NCBI GenBank assembly: GCA_963691705.1
Contig: OY829543.1
Coordinates: forward strand, 52,866,564-52,930,563
Reading direction: 5' to 3'
From: Viola odorata
Lineage: Eukaryota; Streptophyta; Magnoliopsida; Malpighiales; Violaceae
DNA length: 64,000 bases
The notes below the pieces were generated by a model, which saw only the letters and a list, made by a program, of their open reading frames with translations, was not told the origin of the DNA and did no database searches. Of the stretch, positions 36,103 to 48,599 are shown one piece after another. Both the position numbers and the translations under genes were made by a program. The stretch's first letter is position 1. Each line of letters opens with the position of its first letter.

Positions 36103-37510
36103 GTAAGTCTGCTAATGCCCATCTCTGTCCAATTCCGCATCTGCACTAACATGGGTATGTGCTTGCGCTTGCGCTTCCGCTTGGTTGCTGATTTTGATAT
36201 GTTTTCTTTTGGATGATTGCCAGGTTGCTCTACAGCTGGACCCTTTCCTCAATGAGCTCACATCTATGTTCGAGCAGAGCACAGAAAAGCACTCCGTCTG
36301 GGTCACTCTTAAACGCTGTAAGTAAACGCTTGATTTTTAATTTCTTTATGCTTTTATTATTGAAATTCAATTCTTGGTGAGGTTTTCTGTATGCGATTGT
36401 GATTCATGATTTTGGGTGTTTTTTTGGTTACAGCGTCATTGAAGTCTAAGGTGCAGATGAATAAGATGAATACTCAGGGTCAGCCAATTGAGTATAGATG
36501 TCTTATCCGAGCAACTGATGGGAAAAAAACGATTTCTACTTCGGTAAGTATATTCGTCTTCCCTGTTTCTGCTGTTTTCTGGAAACGAAAGTGATTGCTT
36601 ATGTCTGTTTATATCTTTACAGAAGAATGTTTACTGTGAGAGGGCGTTGTTTTGTGTGGATTTTCCTCCCCTTGTTTTGTTATATTGGAACTGAAGATCA
36701 ACTTCAGTCATCCTTATGCTTCTATGGGTGTGATATTTGAATTAAAGGACAATGTAGGTAGTGAAATAGGTCGTAATTGAGTTCGAAACTATAAATCTAT
36801 GCGTAGTTATACCATGCTAGTGTAATTATTTTGCAAAAAAACATTTGTTACGTAGTAATTGGAGATCAGATGTAGTTCAATCCTACTTGCTTGTTGTTTC
36901 TTCCAAGCATGATCATGGACCTCCATTGGGAAGTTTAGGCCAGCTTTTGTTGGGTAAAATTGCCAGTGGAATGCACGGTCATGCGTGGTAAGGGCCTCAA
37001 TACATAGTCAGCGGTATGACTACAATGTGCATGTTCTCTGTATCTCTATACTTGGGTGAAAAACCAAGTAATGCAGCGTTAGTGATGAGAAATTCTCATA
37101 ATTGAGATTGTTAGATGCCTATAGTCTGTGATGTATTATCAAACATTCTTAGAGCTTATATTTTCTGCAAGTTATATTTTCCAAGCTAACGAACAAGAGC
37201 AATAGTTAGATGCATGGATATGATGTGTTTTGAAGGAAAAACTCTATTGTGTTCTATTGCCCCTGCGATGAACTTTTGCATGGATATTAAGAAGTTTCAC
37301 CACCCTTTTAATTTACCATTGAGCTCGCCTTGTCTAACTGTGTTTTCCCCGTGTATGTTTGTGAAGGTTGGGGCGAAGGATCACCAGCGGTTTCAAGCTT
37401 CTTATGCAACAATTCTGAAGGCCCACATGACAGCATTAAAGAAGAGGGAAAGGAAGGATAAGAAAAAAGCTGCAGGAAGTGATAAGAAGGAGAAGAGGCA
37501 GAGGGTCTAA
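36100..37510 (+). CDS. SRP14: Signal recognition particle 14 kDa protein
   Basis: Coding exons 36100-36102, 36224-36317, 36434-36543 and 37367-37510; 116 residues. The first coding exon holds only the ATG, followed at once by GTAAGT. Family signatures: LDPFLNELTSMFEQS, SVWVTLKR, IEYRCLIRATDGKKTISTSV and HQRFQASYATILKAHMTALKKRERKDKKK. With SRP9 it binds the SRP RNA Alu domain in the cytosol and slows elongation during co-translational targeting to the ER. The basic Lys/Arg tail is the RNA-binding extension usual in plants. The third intron (36544-37366) is the longest. Confidence 0.95.
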
Positions 37511-37902
37511 AACTCCTTAAATCTCCAAACCTTTTTTTGTGCAACAACACTAGATCACTTTCCATTCCATGATGCTTCCTTCTTGCTGTTAGGATTGGTT
37601 TCCCGAAGGTGTAGGATTTTTTTTTGAGGAATTTCAAGGGTTTGGAGGATGAGATTTTGCTAAACTACCTATTTACAGTCAATTTAAGTTTACCTTATAC
37701 TCCCTATGTTTCGATTTTTAAGTATGGTAATAGAGAGTGAATGCAAGAGGTACGTAATTTTCTTCCGCAACTCAATAAAGGTCTCTCTTTTTTTATTCTT
37801 GATTAAATAAAGTTGAAGCTGAGGTAATTTTAGAATTGATAGTTTCGCTAGCTTTTTTAGAATTATAAACAAAACTATTTAAACTCGAGACATTTTCCTC
37901 TC

Positions 37903-37910
37903 TATGCAAA
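37903..37910. repeat. Target-site duplication of hAT MITE, left
   Basis: TATGCAAA, repeated exactly at 38736-38743. Confidence 0.85.
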
Positions 37911-37976
37911 CAGGGGCGGTGCCAATGTTGGACCAGACATGACACATGCCCTGTCTGAGTTTAGGATTATTTAGTA

Positions 37977-38230
37977 CTTCCTCCGTCTTCTAAAGCATGT
38001 CACTTTCCTATGAATTCTTACTGTTCATAATAATTTTCATTTTGCTTGTCTTATTCTACATATTTTTGCCTTTTTGGTCCCATATTTTTTGTACTATTAA
38101 AGGATGGGTTGACTAGTTATTAAACAAAAAATCAAGGTTCGATTTGAAATAAAATAAAAAAAACAGAGAAAAGAAGGGCATTACCTGCTCCCTCTGTTCC
38201 AAAACGACATGTTTTGGAAGACAGAGGGAG
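37977..38230. mobile_element. Stowaway-like MITE nested in hAT element
   Basis: A 254-bp element flanked by TA (37975-37976 and 38231-38232). The left end CTTCCTCCGTCTTCTAAAGC matches the inverted right end, minus-strand CTCCCTCTGTCTTCCAAAAC. The last about 42 bases are themselves a near palindrome (CTCCCTCTGTTCCAAAAC ... GTTTTGGAAGACAGAGGGAG), so the right end may have been duplicated in inverted form. Confidence 0.8.
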
Positions 38231-38257
38231 TATTTACTAAGCAACATCAAACAACAA

Positions 38258-38343
38258 TATAAAGATGGTCAAGTGGTTTGATGCGTCAGGCTTAAATTCT
38301 TGCCCTCGCAAGAGGGCATGGGTCCAAATCCCACTTCTTGGGC
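38258..38343 (+). pseudogene. tRNA-Leu(UAA)-like relic or SINE head
   Basis: A box TGGTCAAGTGG at 38266-38276, an anticodon loop with TAA at 38293-38295, a long class-II variable arm (GCCCTCGCAAGAGGGC) and B box GGTCCAAATCC at 38321-38331. The acceptor and anticodon stems no longer pair well, so it is a decayed tRNA gene or the head of a tRNA-derived SINE rather than a working tRNA. No clear poly(A) tail follows. Confidence 0.6.
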
Positions 38344-38735
38344 TGTCATTTTAATCCCCAAACTTATCGAGTCATGATTTATTTTATTCGTACTAAATTA
38401 ATTTAAAATAGATAAAATTATTATCAGCTGGTAATTATTTTATACACTCGAACCAATAATATAGGAAAAATACATACACATGCAGATGCAGGTGTATTAT
38501 ATAGGAAAAATAGATAGTAATCGTTGTGTAATCAATATATTGTCTTTTTTTTTATCTTTTTGTTAAGTTTATTTGAATATTTGTTATTTAGTGATAGATG
38601 TAAGTACTCTTAAGCATTTTTTCAATTTTTCGTTCAGCTCGCTTGCCTTCCCTTTAAAATACTCAAAAAAAAAAATCGGGAGCGCCGTCTCTGAACCCCC
38701 GCCCACCCTGAATAAAATTTCTGAATTCGCCACTG

Positions 38736-38743
38736 TATGCAAA
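38736..38743. repeat. Target-site duplication of hAT MITE, right
   Basis: Exact copy of TATGCAAA at 37903-37910. Confidence 0.85.
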
Positions 38744-39813
38744 GTCTTATTGGGCTACAAGCATGGACGGAACCATGGCTTATCTATTTTTAAATAATTT
38801 TAATACTGAAAAATATAAACTTAAAGCATGTGGGACTATATGATCTAATGGCAATTTTACTTGAAAAAATAGATTAAAAAAAGTAAGAGTATTGGTTAAA
38901 TTGGAAATTCTTAAAAGAAGGAAATTAATTTACCCAATGTCGTATATACTTCAAGATAATCGCTACTAATACATAAATAAATAAATGGTAAATGTAGCAC
39001 GGCATGTCCTCTTGATAAGATAAGTAATGGATTGGATCCATAATAAAAGTTTTGTAACAATAATAAATAATATAACTAATTTTGAAAATAAATAAATAAT
39101 TGGGAAAATTGAGAAAATTTGGTTTAAATTTTTTTCTTTTTTTAGTGAGGCATTCCTTGACCCTTGTTTTTCCCCCAACATGTTATAAGTAAATTATATA
39201 ATAAAATTCACTATCTATCAGAAAAAATAAAAATAAATTCATTAGTGTTTTAATTTTTAATATCAACCATGTATTCGCTCTATTTGAATATTAACAACCA
39301 TGAGTTTTATTGTTTTTTATTTTTTTTATGATTAAAAAAAAAATATAATTATGGAATTTTATTTCTAATTTTCTTACTATTTTTTGTTTTTTACCACCTT
39401 TTTAAATATTTTATTTTTTTAAGTTTTTATTATTATATTTTATTCTTTAAAAAATCTAACTAGACATGCCATGTCAATAATTGTTTTTAAAAAAAATCCA
39501 ATGTTAGTTGAAATTTACCCGAGATTTGAAATTATACAAATAAAATGTGTATAACGAGCCGATATAATATTAATCATTTGGATACAAAAATGATAAATGC
39601 TAAATTATTGCAGAAATATACAATCGAAGCATATCTTTTTAATTTGAATAATTTCATCTATATGAAATAATTCTAATTCTAACCCGTTTGAATTAAAAAA
39701 AAAAAATTATCAACAAAGTAGAACTTTTATAAAACTCTGATAAAATGCTTAATTCACAATTTGTTTAAAAAATTATTATTTATATCCATATATGACTAAT
39801 TATGTTCTCGTCA
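38744..39813. other. AT-rich intergenic DNA
   Basis: No gene or bounded repeat recognised; very AT-rich with homopolymer runs. Confidence 0.5.
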
Positions 39814-39822
39814 TTTATATTT

Positions 39823-40410
39823 GGAAAAAAAAATTACGCATCATATATCAGAATAAGCCACTACTTTTGTAATTAAGTCAAATAAGCCACTGCATTTGTC
39901 TACTTAATCTACATTAGCCACTCCCTCCTAAAAATAGTTATATCTTCTTTGACAAATAAAAAAATAGCACACGCCCATGTTGACTTAGAAATTAAATTAA
40001 AAAAAATATATATAAAAAATCGATGTGATAAAAAAATCAAATAAATAAATAAAATTGAGTGCACAAAAATAATGGTTTATTATTTTGATCTTGCTCCATG
40101 TTTTATCGCTGAAAAATAGAATATTATTTTAATCCCGCTCGATTTTTTTATTTTTGGATATTTTGATCCAACTTTTTATTTTTCAATTGCAAAATGAGGG
40201 TAGGGCGTGACTTTTATGCCATATCATTTTAAAAAAACACCATGTAAGTATAGTCTTATATTGTATCCAAACGAGTATAATATTTTTAGGAAAAAATGAC
40301 TTATATAGATCAAGTGGACAAGTACAGTTACTTATTTGACTCAATTATAAATATAGTAGCTTATCTTGACATATGATACAAATATAAGAGTGAATTTTAC
40401 CATTTTTTCC
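39823..40410. mobile_element. Mutator-like MITE, copy 1
   Basis: A 588-bp element starting GGAAAAAAAAATTACGCATC and ending CATTTTTTCC. The arms contain AAGCCACT...TTTGTAATTAAGTCAAA units in inverted orientation. Flanks TTTATATTT and TTTATACTC agree at 6 of 9 positions, a worn 9-bp duplication. It is homologous through most of its length to the element at 50057-50821, including the interior (TCCAACTTTTTATTTTTCAA). Confidence 0.78.
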
Positions 40411-40419
40411 TTTATACTC

Positions 40420-42360
40420 TAACATTTATGTGATCCCATACATGAGATTTTCTACGATACCCGGACTTATTTTTGGGAACCAATACCCGACCAATAAATA
40501 TATGCCACGTATAAAGATGAAGAAAAAATATAAATAGAAATTTTTGATATAATTTAATTTCTATTTTTAAATACTAATCCAATCTATGAAATTATTTCTT
40601 ACCAAAAAACAATGAAACTTTAAAACCGATGCTACTCCTAAAAGTTAAAATGTAACACCAGCTTGACAGTCTCGATCTCTTGTTCTTAATAAGATCTCGG
40701 CATCAACAGTATCATAGTCGCATTCTTCTTCGAGTATTGCTATTCCCTACGAATAGAGTCACCGAAATTTCATCACCAGTGACATGGCTGGCTTTGCTAA
40801 ATCACCAACTTTTAATTGAAAAAAAGCCTTTCTTTTAATGCTTAATTATTTATTTATTTCCAAAGTAAAAACCCTAATTTAAAAACTACCGAAATTGCTT
40901 CCACCATAGTCGCCGCCTACGAGTGCCAATGAACCTCGGCCGGCGTGGTTGGCCTTCTGCAAATAAACAACAACCCACTTTCTTTTTTTCTTCCAGAAAA
41001 CCCCATTGATGTTAATCTTATGAAATATCTTCCTCTCACAAAACTTATTGCCGCTTCTTTAGCCATCAAACATGGTTGCACCAACAAAACAAGATTTCTC
41101 AATTTCTCTTTTGCAATTAATTAATATGTTGGAGATTGTTCCATTATTCAATAACTTATCAATAGACTTTCTAAAATTTAAATTTTATCCAACTACTCAA
41201 GTGTGATTTGATTTATTAGAAAATATCTTTCATTATTTTTCTTCTCATTTATTAGTTTTTAAACATATAGTAGTAATTGAAACACCCTATGTAATTCATC
41301 GTTGATTCAATGGTTAGATGGTAAATAATTTATTTATCTTTAATTTAAATTTAAATTTATAGAGAATGAAAAAAAGAACTTACCATTTATTTTTGGAGTT
41401 TACGGTGATTAAACGAAATTATTCTACACTAAAAACTAACTTAGATAAAATCACTTTTATGTTTGATTTATTTATAATTGAATTGGTTAAATCATTGCTT
41501 TATTTTTTTAATATTATTTTAGAAATTATAGAACGATTTTCATTAGTAAAAATTATTGTACCTTAAAAACAGTGCACTAAGTGTAATGTTGTAACGATTA
41601 AATAAATGTGAAAATAGAAAGTAAAAATACAAGTTTTTTAATGTGGTTAGACAAACAGTGCCTACTCTATGAACAAGATATTAGAGGAAGGTGCTCCCAA
41701 TTTATAAATATAATCGCCATTCGCCACTGTATGAGTCAAATTCACCGCCAGACAACACAAGCGAGCATCAACAGCGAGTCTCCGACGCTATTTAGTCAAG
41801 TCCAATTATAAATTTTTCAAGGAATCTGATAATGTGCTTCAAATTTGGTAAATTCAATGGCAACGCGTGATAACCACATGCTTGTCTTTTTTTCTCTTCC
41901 AATGTCCACTTCACCTAGATCTATCTGTCTAAGCACCTAAAATCAGGTTTAAACGAGCCAGCTCATAAGCCTTGTAAATAAACATAAATTTGGCTCACGA
42001 GCTTTATCAAACAAACCTTAATGAGTTTTTTTCAAGCAGAACCTCCCGGCAAACCGCGCATAAAATCTCTCCTAAACTGCCTATAATCGACAGTAATATC
42101 CAACTTCGATCAACTCAACCCAAACACAATCTTTGTTCCACCAATCTCTTCTATTTCCTGTGTTTTGCAAGAGTAACCACCACGACAACAAATGACCATA
42201 CCAAGGCGTCCCTCCTCCTCCATTCTACTCATCACCCAAAACCACAAATCTCCTCACCAACCTCGTCAACAACAAAACACCATTTCATCACTCCTCTAGG
42301 CAGTAGGGAAGCTAGTGGGGGCACCGCCCACAGCTATTTATTTTTTGACAAACTAAACTA
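40420..42360. other. Intergenic, no recognised gene
   Basis: Several short frames exist, for example 40917-41102 minus and 41990-42361 plus, but none shows a known family or splice context. The stretch 40660-41110 is less AT-rich than its surroundings and might be an old coding or repeat remnant that I cannot identify. The right end approaches the LCB1 3' UTR. Confidence 0.4.
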
Positions 42361-42726
42361 AAACAAAAAAACTCTGTATAACAATATCAGTCACTACAAA
42401 TCAGGAGAGCAAACAATGTCAAAATCCTTTTTATACAAACATTCATTTCCCATTGTACATCAATTACTCCAAATCAACTATTGTAGAAAGACAAAATTTC
42501 AACCATGCACAGAGTGTTATCCAGAAAACCAAACACTGCATTAACTTTTCCCTTAACTAAAATCCAACCTAACCAGGCGAGAGCTTGCTAAAAGGGAAAG
42601 CCAAAAATACAACACTGCAAAATCATATGATACAGTTCAATGAACTCACCAATCGGGTATCTGCTGATGCCCAATGCAGGCACACAAGATTCGTTCTTTC
42701 GCTTTGTGTGACCTGATATGCAAAAG

Positions 42727-45700
42727 TCAAGTATGATTCCTCAACACCAAAGCTGACACCCTCTTCAAAGATTGACATGCCTTGAGCAGATCAGCTTCTG
42801 AATGAGCAGCAGACAAAAACAGTCTAATTCCTACAGGAAGACAGCATGTATCATGGGTTGAACGTTTGGAAGTTACCACAAATACAGAGTCCTCTTTCAG
42901 TACCTGTAAAATCAGAACCATCAAGAAACATGAGCATTCAATTGAAAAGACCAAAAAGAGACTATTTACACAAAAACAAGGAATGACAACTTACACGATC
43001 AGCAATATCTTCAAGGAGTGCTAGACCACTTTTCATCGAACCTGTGGACTTCTCTAGTTTGAGAAAAACAATAGGTGACTCTGGGTTACTTGCTATGGAT
43101 AGGCCCTGTATATCAGACAATCCTGTACCAACAAGATGAATTAAGAATTAGACAAAGATACACATGCAGTGGACAAAATTATGGAAATATAAATATACTA
43201 CACAAAAGATTACTAAATCAATGGGATGAACAGCCATAACTAGATAATAACTTGATTCTCTCTTAGCAAAACAAAGAAAAAGAAACTTCATACTCCAAAA
43301 GGTATTAACCAACTGCATTTTCGGGACAGTAACAACTTAATTGCTCTTTGATGTTAGAATGGCACATCATAAGAGGATTATTCAGAACCTTATTTTCCCC
43401 CTAAAGACTCATTTCAACTGCAACCACACACAATCTAGGCTTTATCTCAAAAGGAAAACATGGCAGTCAGGCGTTTTTATTGAGTGATCAGCTTATTTTC
43501 CCAATAGTTAAAACTTTTCACTCTGAAGTATCCCACAGATCCTCGCTTGTCGACCCTACATGCATGTATGCTTAGCTAACAGTTGAGTAATTGGGAACCT
43601 TAATAGAGGTTTACAGATTAGCATGAAGCTTCTAAGTTTAAGGCACCTAAAGCTTTTGCTACCTTTTCTCCAAAGAACTTCAACTTAAATATCTCTCCTC
43701 GATTCTGTTGCTGATTTTGTTTACTTCTCATGCGTCGACAGCATACAGATTCTGTTTGTGTGCATGTGCATATACGCTCATGTGCATGTGTGTGCTTGTG
43801 ATGCTGTTCGCACTTGTTCCTACGAACTTTAACTCATCCAAAGAACTCTAAATCGGGGTCCAATCTTAGACAATGCAGGCAAGACCTCTGAATATAAGTA
43901 TCAATATCTAAAGAACTCACATGCTCTATTTACTCATACAGCTCAAATGTTCCCAAGGAAAATGTTGTAAGTACACCTTTTCACTATGAAGTCATCATTA
44001 GATGATATAAAAGGCATGAAAGAAAAGGGTAGATATTGGTTGCAATAAAACAGAATCCGGCTTGTAAATTCAGATCAGAATGTAAACTGACAAGAAAAAG
44101 TGACATCTGGTAAAGAAGTAGAACAAACCTTTCCACACCATAGCAGTGTTTTCTTTCAGCTTCTTTATTAAAGTGGGATTATCCTCAAGGATATCAATAG
44201 CAGTAATTGCAGCAGTTGCAAGATAGGGTGGCAGAGACGCAGAATACACATATCCAGAACTGCTCAACCGCTGTCAAAATTAGGAAGAGTATGTATTAGA
44301 ATATTAGGCACATTCATTGTCAGTAGCTCTACTGTGTGCAAATATAACAGCGACAAAGTCTGACTAGTTGTAGATATTTCAAAAAAAAAATTCATCAATG
44401 GGAGCTGTGTATTGTCATACTTGATGATCAATGCCCCTAGCGCTGCCTGTGCAGAATCCTCCTTCAGTAGCCAAAGCATGCCCCATAGCAGCAGTTACAA
44501 TATCTATCTTCTCAATCTGCAGGTCCACGTAATCATAAATTACCAGGTTTAAGCAAATAACAAGAAGGAAATCTATCTTCAAAAACATACCGGAACCCCA
44601 TAGTATTCAGTAAGACCTCTTCCAGATTCGCCAAGAACACCAAAGGAATTGCTCTCATCTAGGAGAACACGGAAGCGATATTTCTCCTTCAATCGTATGA
44701 TCTCATCTAAGGGGGCAATTTGTCCAGAGTTCTACAAATTTCAGGGTAAAAGAATAAATCTCCAGGCCAGCAAAGTAGTAACCAGATGACTTCCAGTTTC
44801 ACAAACAAGCAAATGAAATTACTTAATTGGAACCTTCAGAGAGAATCAGTTGTCAATGAACAATATTGGATCACTAATGTTCAGTTTAATAAACCAGGAT
44901 TATTCCTATAACACTAGGAGAACAAGAAGTTCAGTGTTGACATCATTTATAATAGTACACTCAGCTGCAAAATATACCCTTCTGAATCCAAAACGGTAAT
45001 AAAAACCCAAAAAATTCTCCTGTAGGACCAAGAGTCAAGAAGTCCATTACATCTAAACATTTAACTAGTAAAGTCAAATGCAAATGAGAAATAGAAAACA
45101 AGTTCATGCATGGCATAGAACATATACCTGGTACACAGCTTCAACCACAATGTACCTCCGCAATCTTTTAGCCGGTTTACTCTCGGCGGTAATTTTCTCC
45201 AAAGTATTTCTTAGAGATTCCATGTCATTGTGCTTGAAGTACACCATGGTGCTCCTAGAAAGATAAAGACCATTTTGTATTCCCCAGTGGACTCCTTCAT
45301 CCCTGGTGAGGAGAAAAAAATCACTTAAACAGAAATGCATGTGACTATTTTCTGCCCAAAATCAAAACGAACATGGATCATTGAGACAAACAACTGGAGT
45401 CGCTGGATACAGGCATCTAGAAACCAGGAAAAAATGAAACATCACAAAAGATGAAAAAAGTTTAAAAGAAAGAAGTGCCACGCTTAGTGAGCATTGCTGA
45501 AAAGGGCAGCAACAATGAAGCTTTGAAGGATCATCCAGGAAAAGGAAAGCACAGTTGATTATCATGTTATATCACAGCCTAAGAAATGGAATGCCATACG
45601 ATAAGATTACCCTGTTCATTGTCAAATTATTTGCTATAATCATTTAACAATATGATCGGAACCAGCATCATCACATTTCCAAGAAGAAGCAAAACAGTAC

Positions 45701-48518
45701 AAGAAAAGATGAAACCTCTGTCATATTAAGCAAATGATCATATTAGTCTTACACTGAGTATTTTCTAAGGTTAACAACTCTCTGGGTTCGGTCAAGGTAT
45801 ACTCACACAACAATAACGTCTCCTTTTTTGCAAAAGCAAGGAATTGCACTGAACATAGTGGATAGGCCATAGGAATAGAGAATTGAATCGGGAGTCCCCA
45901 AAAATTTTGCTATTCTGGCCTCACAATCAAGGTGAACATCTAAGAAAAAAAGACTGTTAGAAGGTAAAACTTTTTTGAGAGGAAAAGATAAACAAATCCT
46001 TTTCAGACTCTTACCAGTTGTTCCATAAAACCCACGAGGACCACATGAACCAACACCATATTTTTCCAAAGAGGATGTGCACGAATCCTGACATAAAAAT
46101 TTATCATGAACACTTTATTAAAGAATAACCATTATCATAATGAAATAAATAATAAAAGTAAAAAAGTTGATATGCAAGGAATTTTCTTACAATTATTTTC
46201 TCATGGCCTATTAGCCCAAGATAATTAGCTGAAGCAAAGTTAACAACTTCTTTGCCATTGATTATTGCATGCGATCCTGCAGCACTGTATGAAAAGTAAC
46301 TCATAAAATGGGAAGCCTTCAGAATTTCATGAATTATATTTTTCTGCAGAGTGAGCAGAAAACAGAAAAAAGATTGTAGTAGTATCAACCAAGAATGTCT
46401 TTAGTAGAAGGAACAAAATAGCATTCATGCATGCAAGAGGGAAATAATTTTTCACTGTAATACATGTACCAGAAGGGAAGTTTTGACAAGAATTCGGCAA
46501 TCTCCTACGTAGAGTTGGGAGAAAGTTATTCACCTTTCCAACACTGGTGGCTCATATTGGACCTCGTTTGTAATAGATGGAATAAGGGATTCTGGAACCC
46601 ATTCATCACATAGCTCGTCTATTTCCTAAGATATCAAAGAAACTTTTCAGTGATGCTATATGTTCCATGCAAGGCACATAACAAAGTGCATTTTACCAAA
46701 CAACTAAATTAATCAATCAACTGAGTCTTGTCGTAATGGATTTGGTTGACTATAGCCAACATGAATCATGTAAAGAGTACAACTCAAATTCATGCTCAGA
46801 CTTAGTCCACACGCTAAAAGTTCTTTTAGCCAACTATTCTACATATCAGACAGTTGCAGTGAAGGGCAACATACCCGAAACTAATAGCAGCCACCATCAA
46901 AGGCAGTTTAGAAGAAAACACGGAACTTGGTAATATTCCTGTGGTTGCTGAGGCCATAGCCACCGGGGCTGTGACCCATTCATTAGACAAAATGATAAAC
47001 TAGTATGACCATGGACAGTGTACTCGGTTCTTTTAAACAAAATGCAGAACTTAAAATCTTTCAGCACGATAAAAGCATATGGTTAACTCATTGAAATTTA
47101 TGAAACTTGGCTTCCAGACTTTATTTTAGTTTCATCTGTACATTTTGAATTTAACTTCCAGAGGGGTAAAAGGCAACTAAAATGCTGCTGACTGCTATCA
47201 GCGTGCTTAATCTGAAAAGCAATAAGGAAGTCTTTCTAATGTGTATTGTCTCAGAGAGAACAACATTCCCCAGCATACAATTCCTATAACAAGATACGGC
47301 TAACAACAGCCAATAACACAAACTAGAAGTAGCACGATACAACACTTGCCAAACTTTATCAGTGAACACTGACATGCATATTTTAAGACGTGGAAGTCAC
47401 TCCAGCATTCTACTTGTCTGAAATTTATGCCAAATGATACTCCTCTGGCAAGATAGATGGCCTTAGAAACTGCAACTACATGAATTTGAAGAGATAAATG
47501 CTAGACTCATGCTGTATGGATTTGTTATTTCAGCTAAAGCCCCCTCTTCATCACATACAGTCATGACAGATAAATAGCAGATAGGTGACAGTCAATACTC
47601 CTGATGATCCATTTCCAATCTACATCCTAATCCTATGATAACAATATGAATATCCATAAAAAAAATCATTCAATTGTGTTTTGGATAGAGGTTGAGACCA
47701 ATTGACCCATTACTCTCACTTTTCTTATTAGAGGGTTACCAAACACACTGAATGCAAATGCCAGTGAACCCAAAGGGTGAACTGGAAAGTCAACCAATCC
47801 ATGTACATACTACCCTATCTAGTAGAGAACCACCTGGCATATAATTGATGCATCAACACAGATCGAGCTTGAGTGTTTGGGATCAATAAAGAGTCACCTT
47901 TTGTAACTATTGGATTTAAAAACCATAACTACAGCTTGTTCCCATCAGTAGACTGTTGACCCAAAATTTTCTAATTCTCTAATTACAGATGCACCAGACG
48001 CAATTTTCAGGTATCACCAGCATGCTATTCAGCCTCTACCCTCATCCCTCTCTAACTCCATTTCCCCAAAAGAAGTAAACTAAAATACACAGTTTCCAGC
48101 CACAAAAACCAACGTTAGAGCTTTGACAAGCTCTCATGAGATCTTAGGGGTATAAAATGCTGTTAAGACCGAACAGAGTGACCATTAAAGAAATGCTGTT
48201 AGGGAAAAAAAAATCATAAATCATGTAGAATAGAGTAGCCATAGATGCATTAATAGTAAAGTCCGAACAAAAAACAAAAAGCTATCTCTATTGAGTTTGA
48301 ATGCATACCTGGTTCGTTAATGGCTTTTCAGGATGCTTGTAACTATCTTGGAAAAGAATGACAACTAGAAGAAGCAGCCCGACAAAAAAATAGGCTTCAA
48401 CATAAGAACCAAGAATGAGAAATCCAAAAACAACAGCTCGAGCAGATGGAGTATCCAAAGCCAACCGCACCCAGTCTACAACAGAATACACGAAGTGCAA
48501 AGCAGCCGCTGATCCCAT
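42727..48518 (-). CDS. LCB1: Serine palmitoyltransferase subunit 1 (LCB1)
   Basis: Coding exons on the minus strand: 48518-48309, 46625-46534, 46284-46191, 46087-46015, 45939-45807, 45302-45128, 44731-44591, 44516-44421, 44270-44129, 43122-42995, 42903-42727; 486 residues, with phases closing. With LCB2 it joins serine and palmitoyl-CoA, the first step of sphingolipid synthesis at the ER. A membrane segment lies at about residues 28-57. Signatures: [90 protein letters not shown]. The PLP-binding lysine of LCB2-type subunits is absent at the equivalent site, as expected for the non-catalytic partner. Intron 1 is about 1.7 kb. Confidence 0.96.
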
Positions 48519-48599
48519 TCTACAGTCGTCTGTTATGAGTCAAGCAACGGTTCAAACATGTACAGAGGTGATGATGTCGATGATGGCACTCATTTCAAA

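Larger units (their letters stand above)
37911..38735. mobile_element. Non-autonomous hAT element with nested insertions
   Basis: This 825-bp segment begins CAGGGGCGGTGCC and ends AATTCGCCACTG, giving imperfect CAGGGGCGG / CAGTGGCGA terminal repeats. A perfect 8-bp duplication flanks it, the hAT signature. It contains a complete Stowaway MITE (37977-38230) and a tRNA-Leu-like sequence. No transposase is present. Confidence 0.8.

Noticed and set aside
38258..38343. Functional tRNA-Leu gene
   Set aside because: Acceptor and anticodon stems do not pair properly and it lies within a transposon; treated as a relic.
40917..41102. 61-codon minus-strand frame in a less AT-rich patch
   Set aside because: No recognised motif; kept only as a note in the intergenic description.
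41990..42361. 123-codon plus-strand frame near the LCB1 3' end
   Set aside because: Low-complexity Ser/Thr/His-rich translation, no homology I can name and no promoter or splice context.
32532..48518. Possible metabolic gene cluster of the MYB (cuticle/suberin type) with LCB1 (sphingolipid) and SRP14
   Set aside because: The genes belong to unrelated housekeeping and regulatory roles, lie kilobases apart with transposons between, and share no promoter signature.
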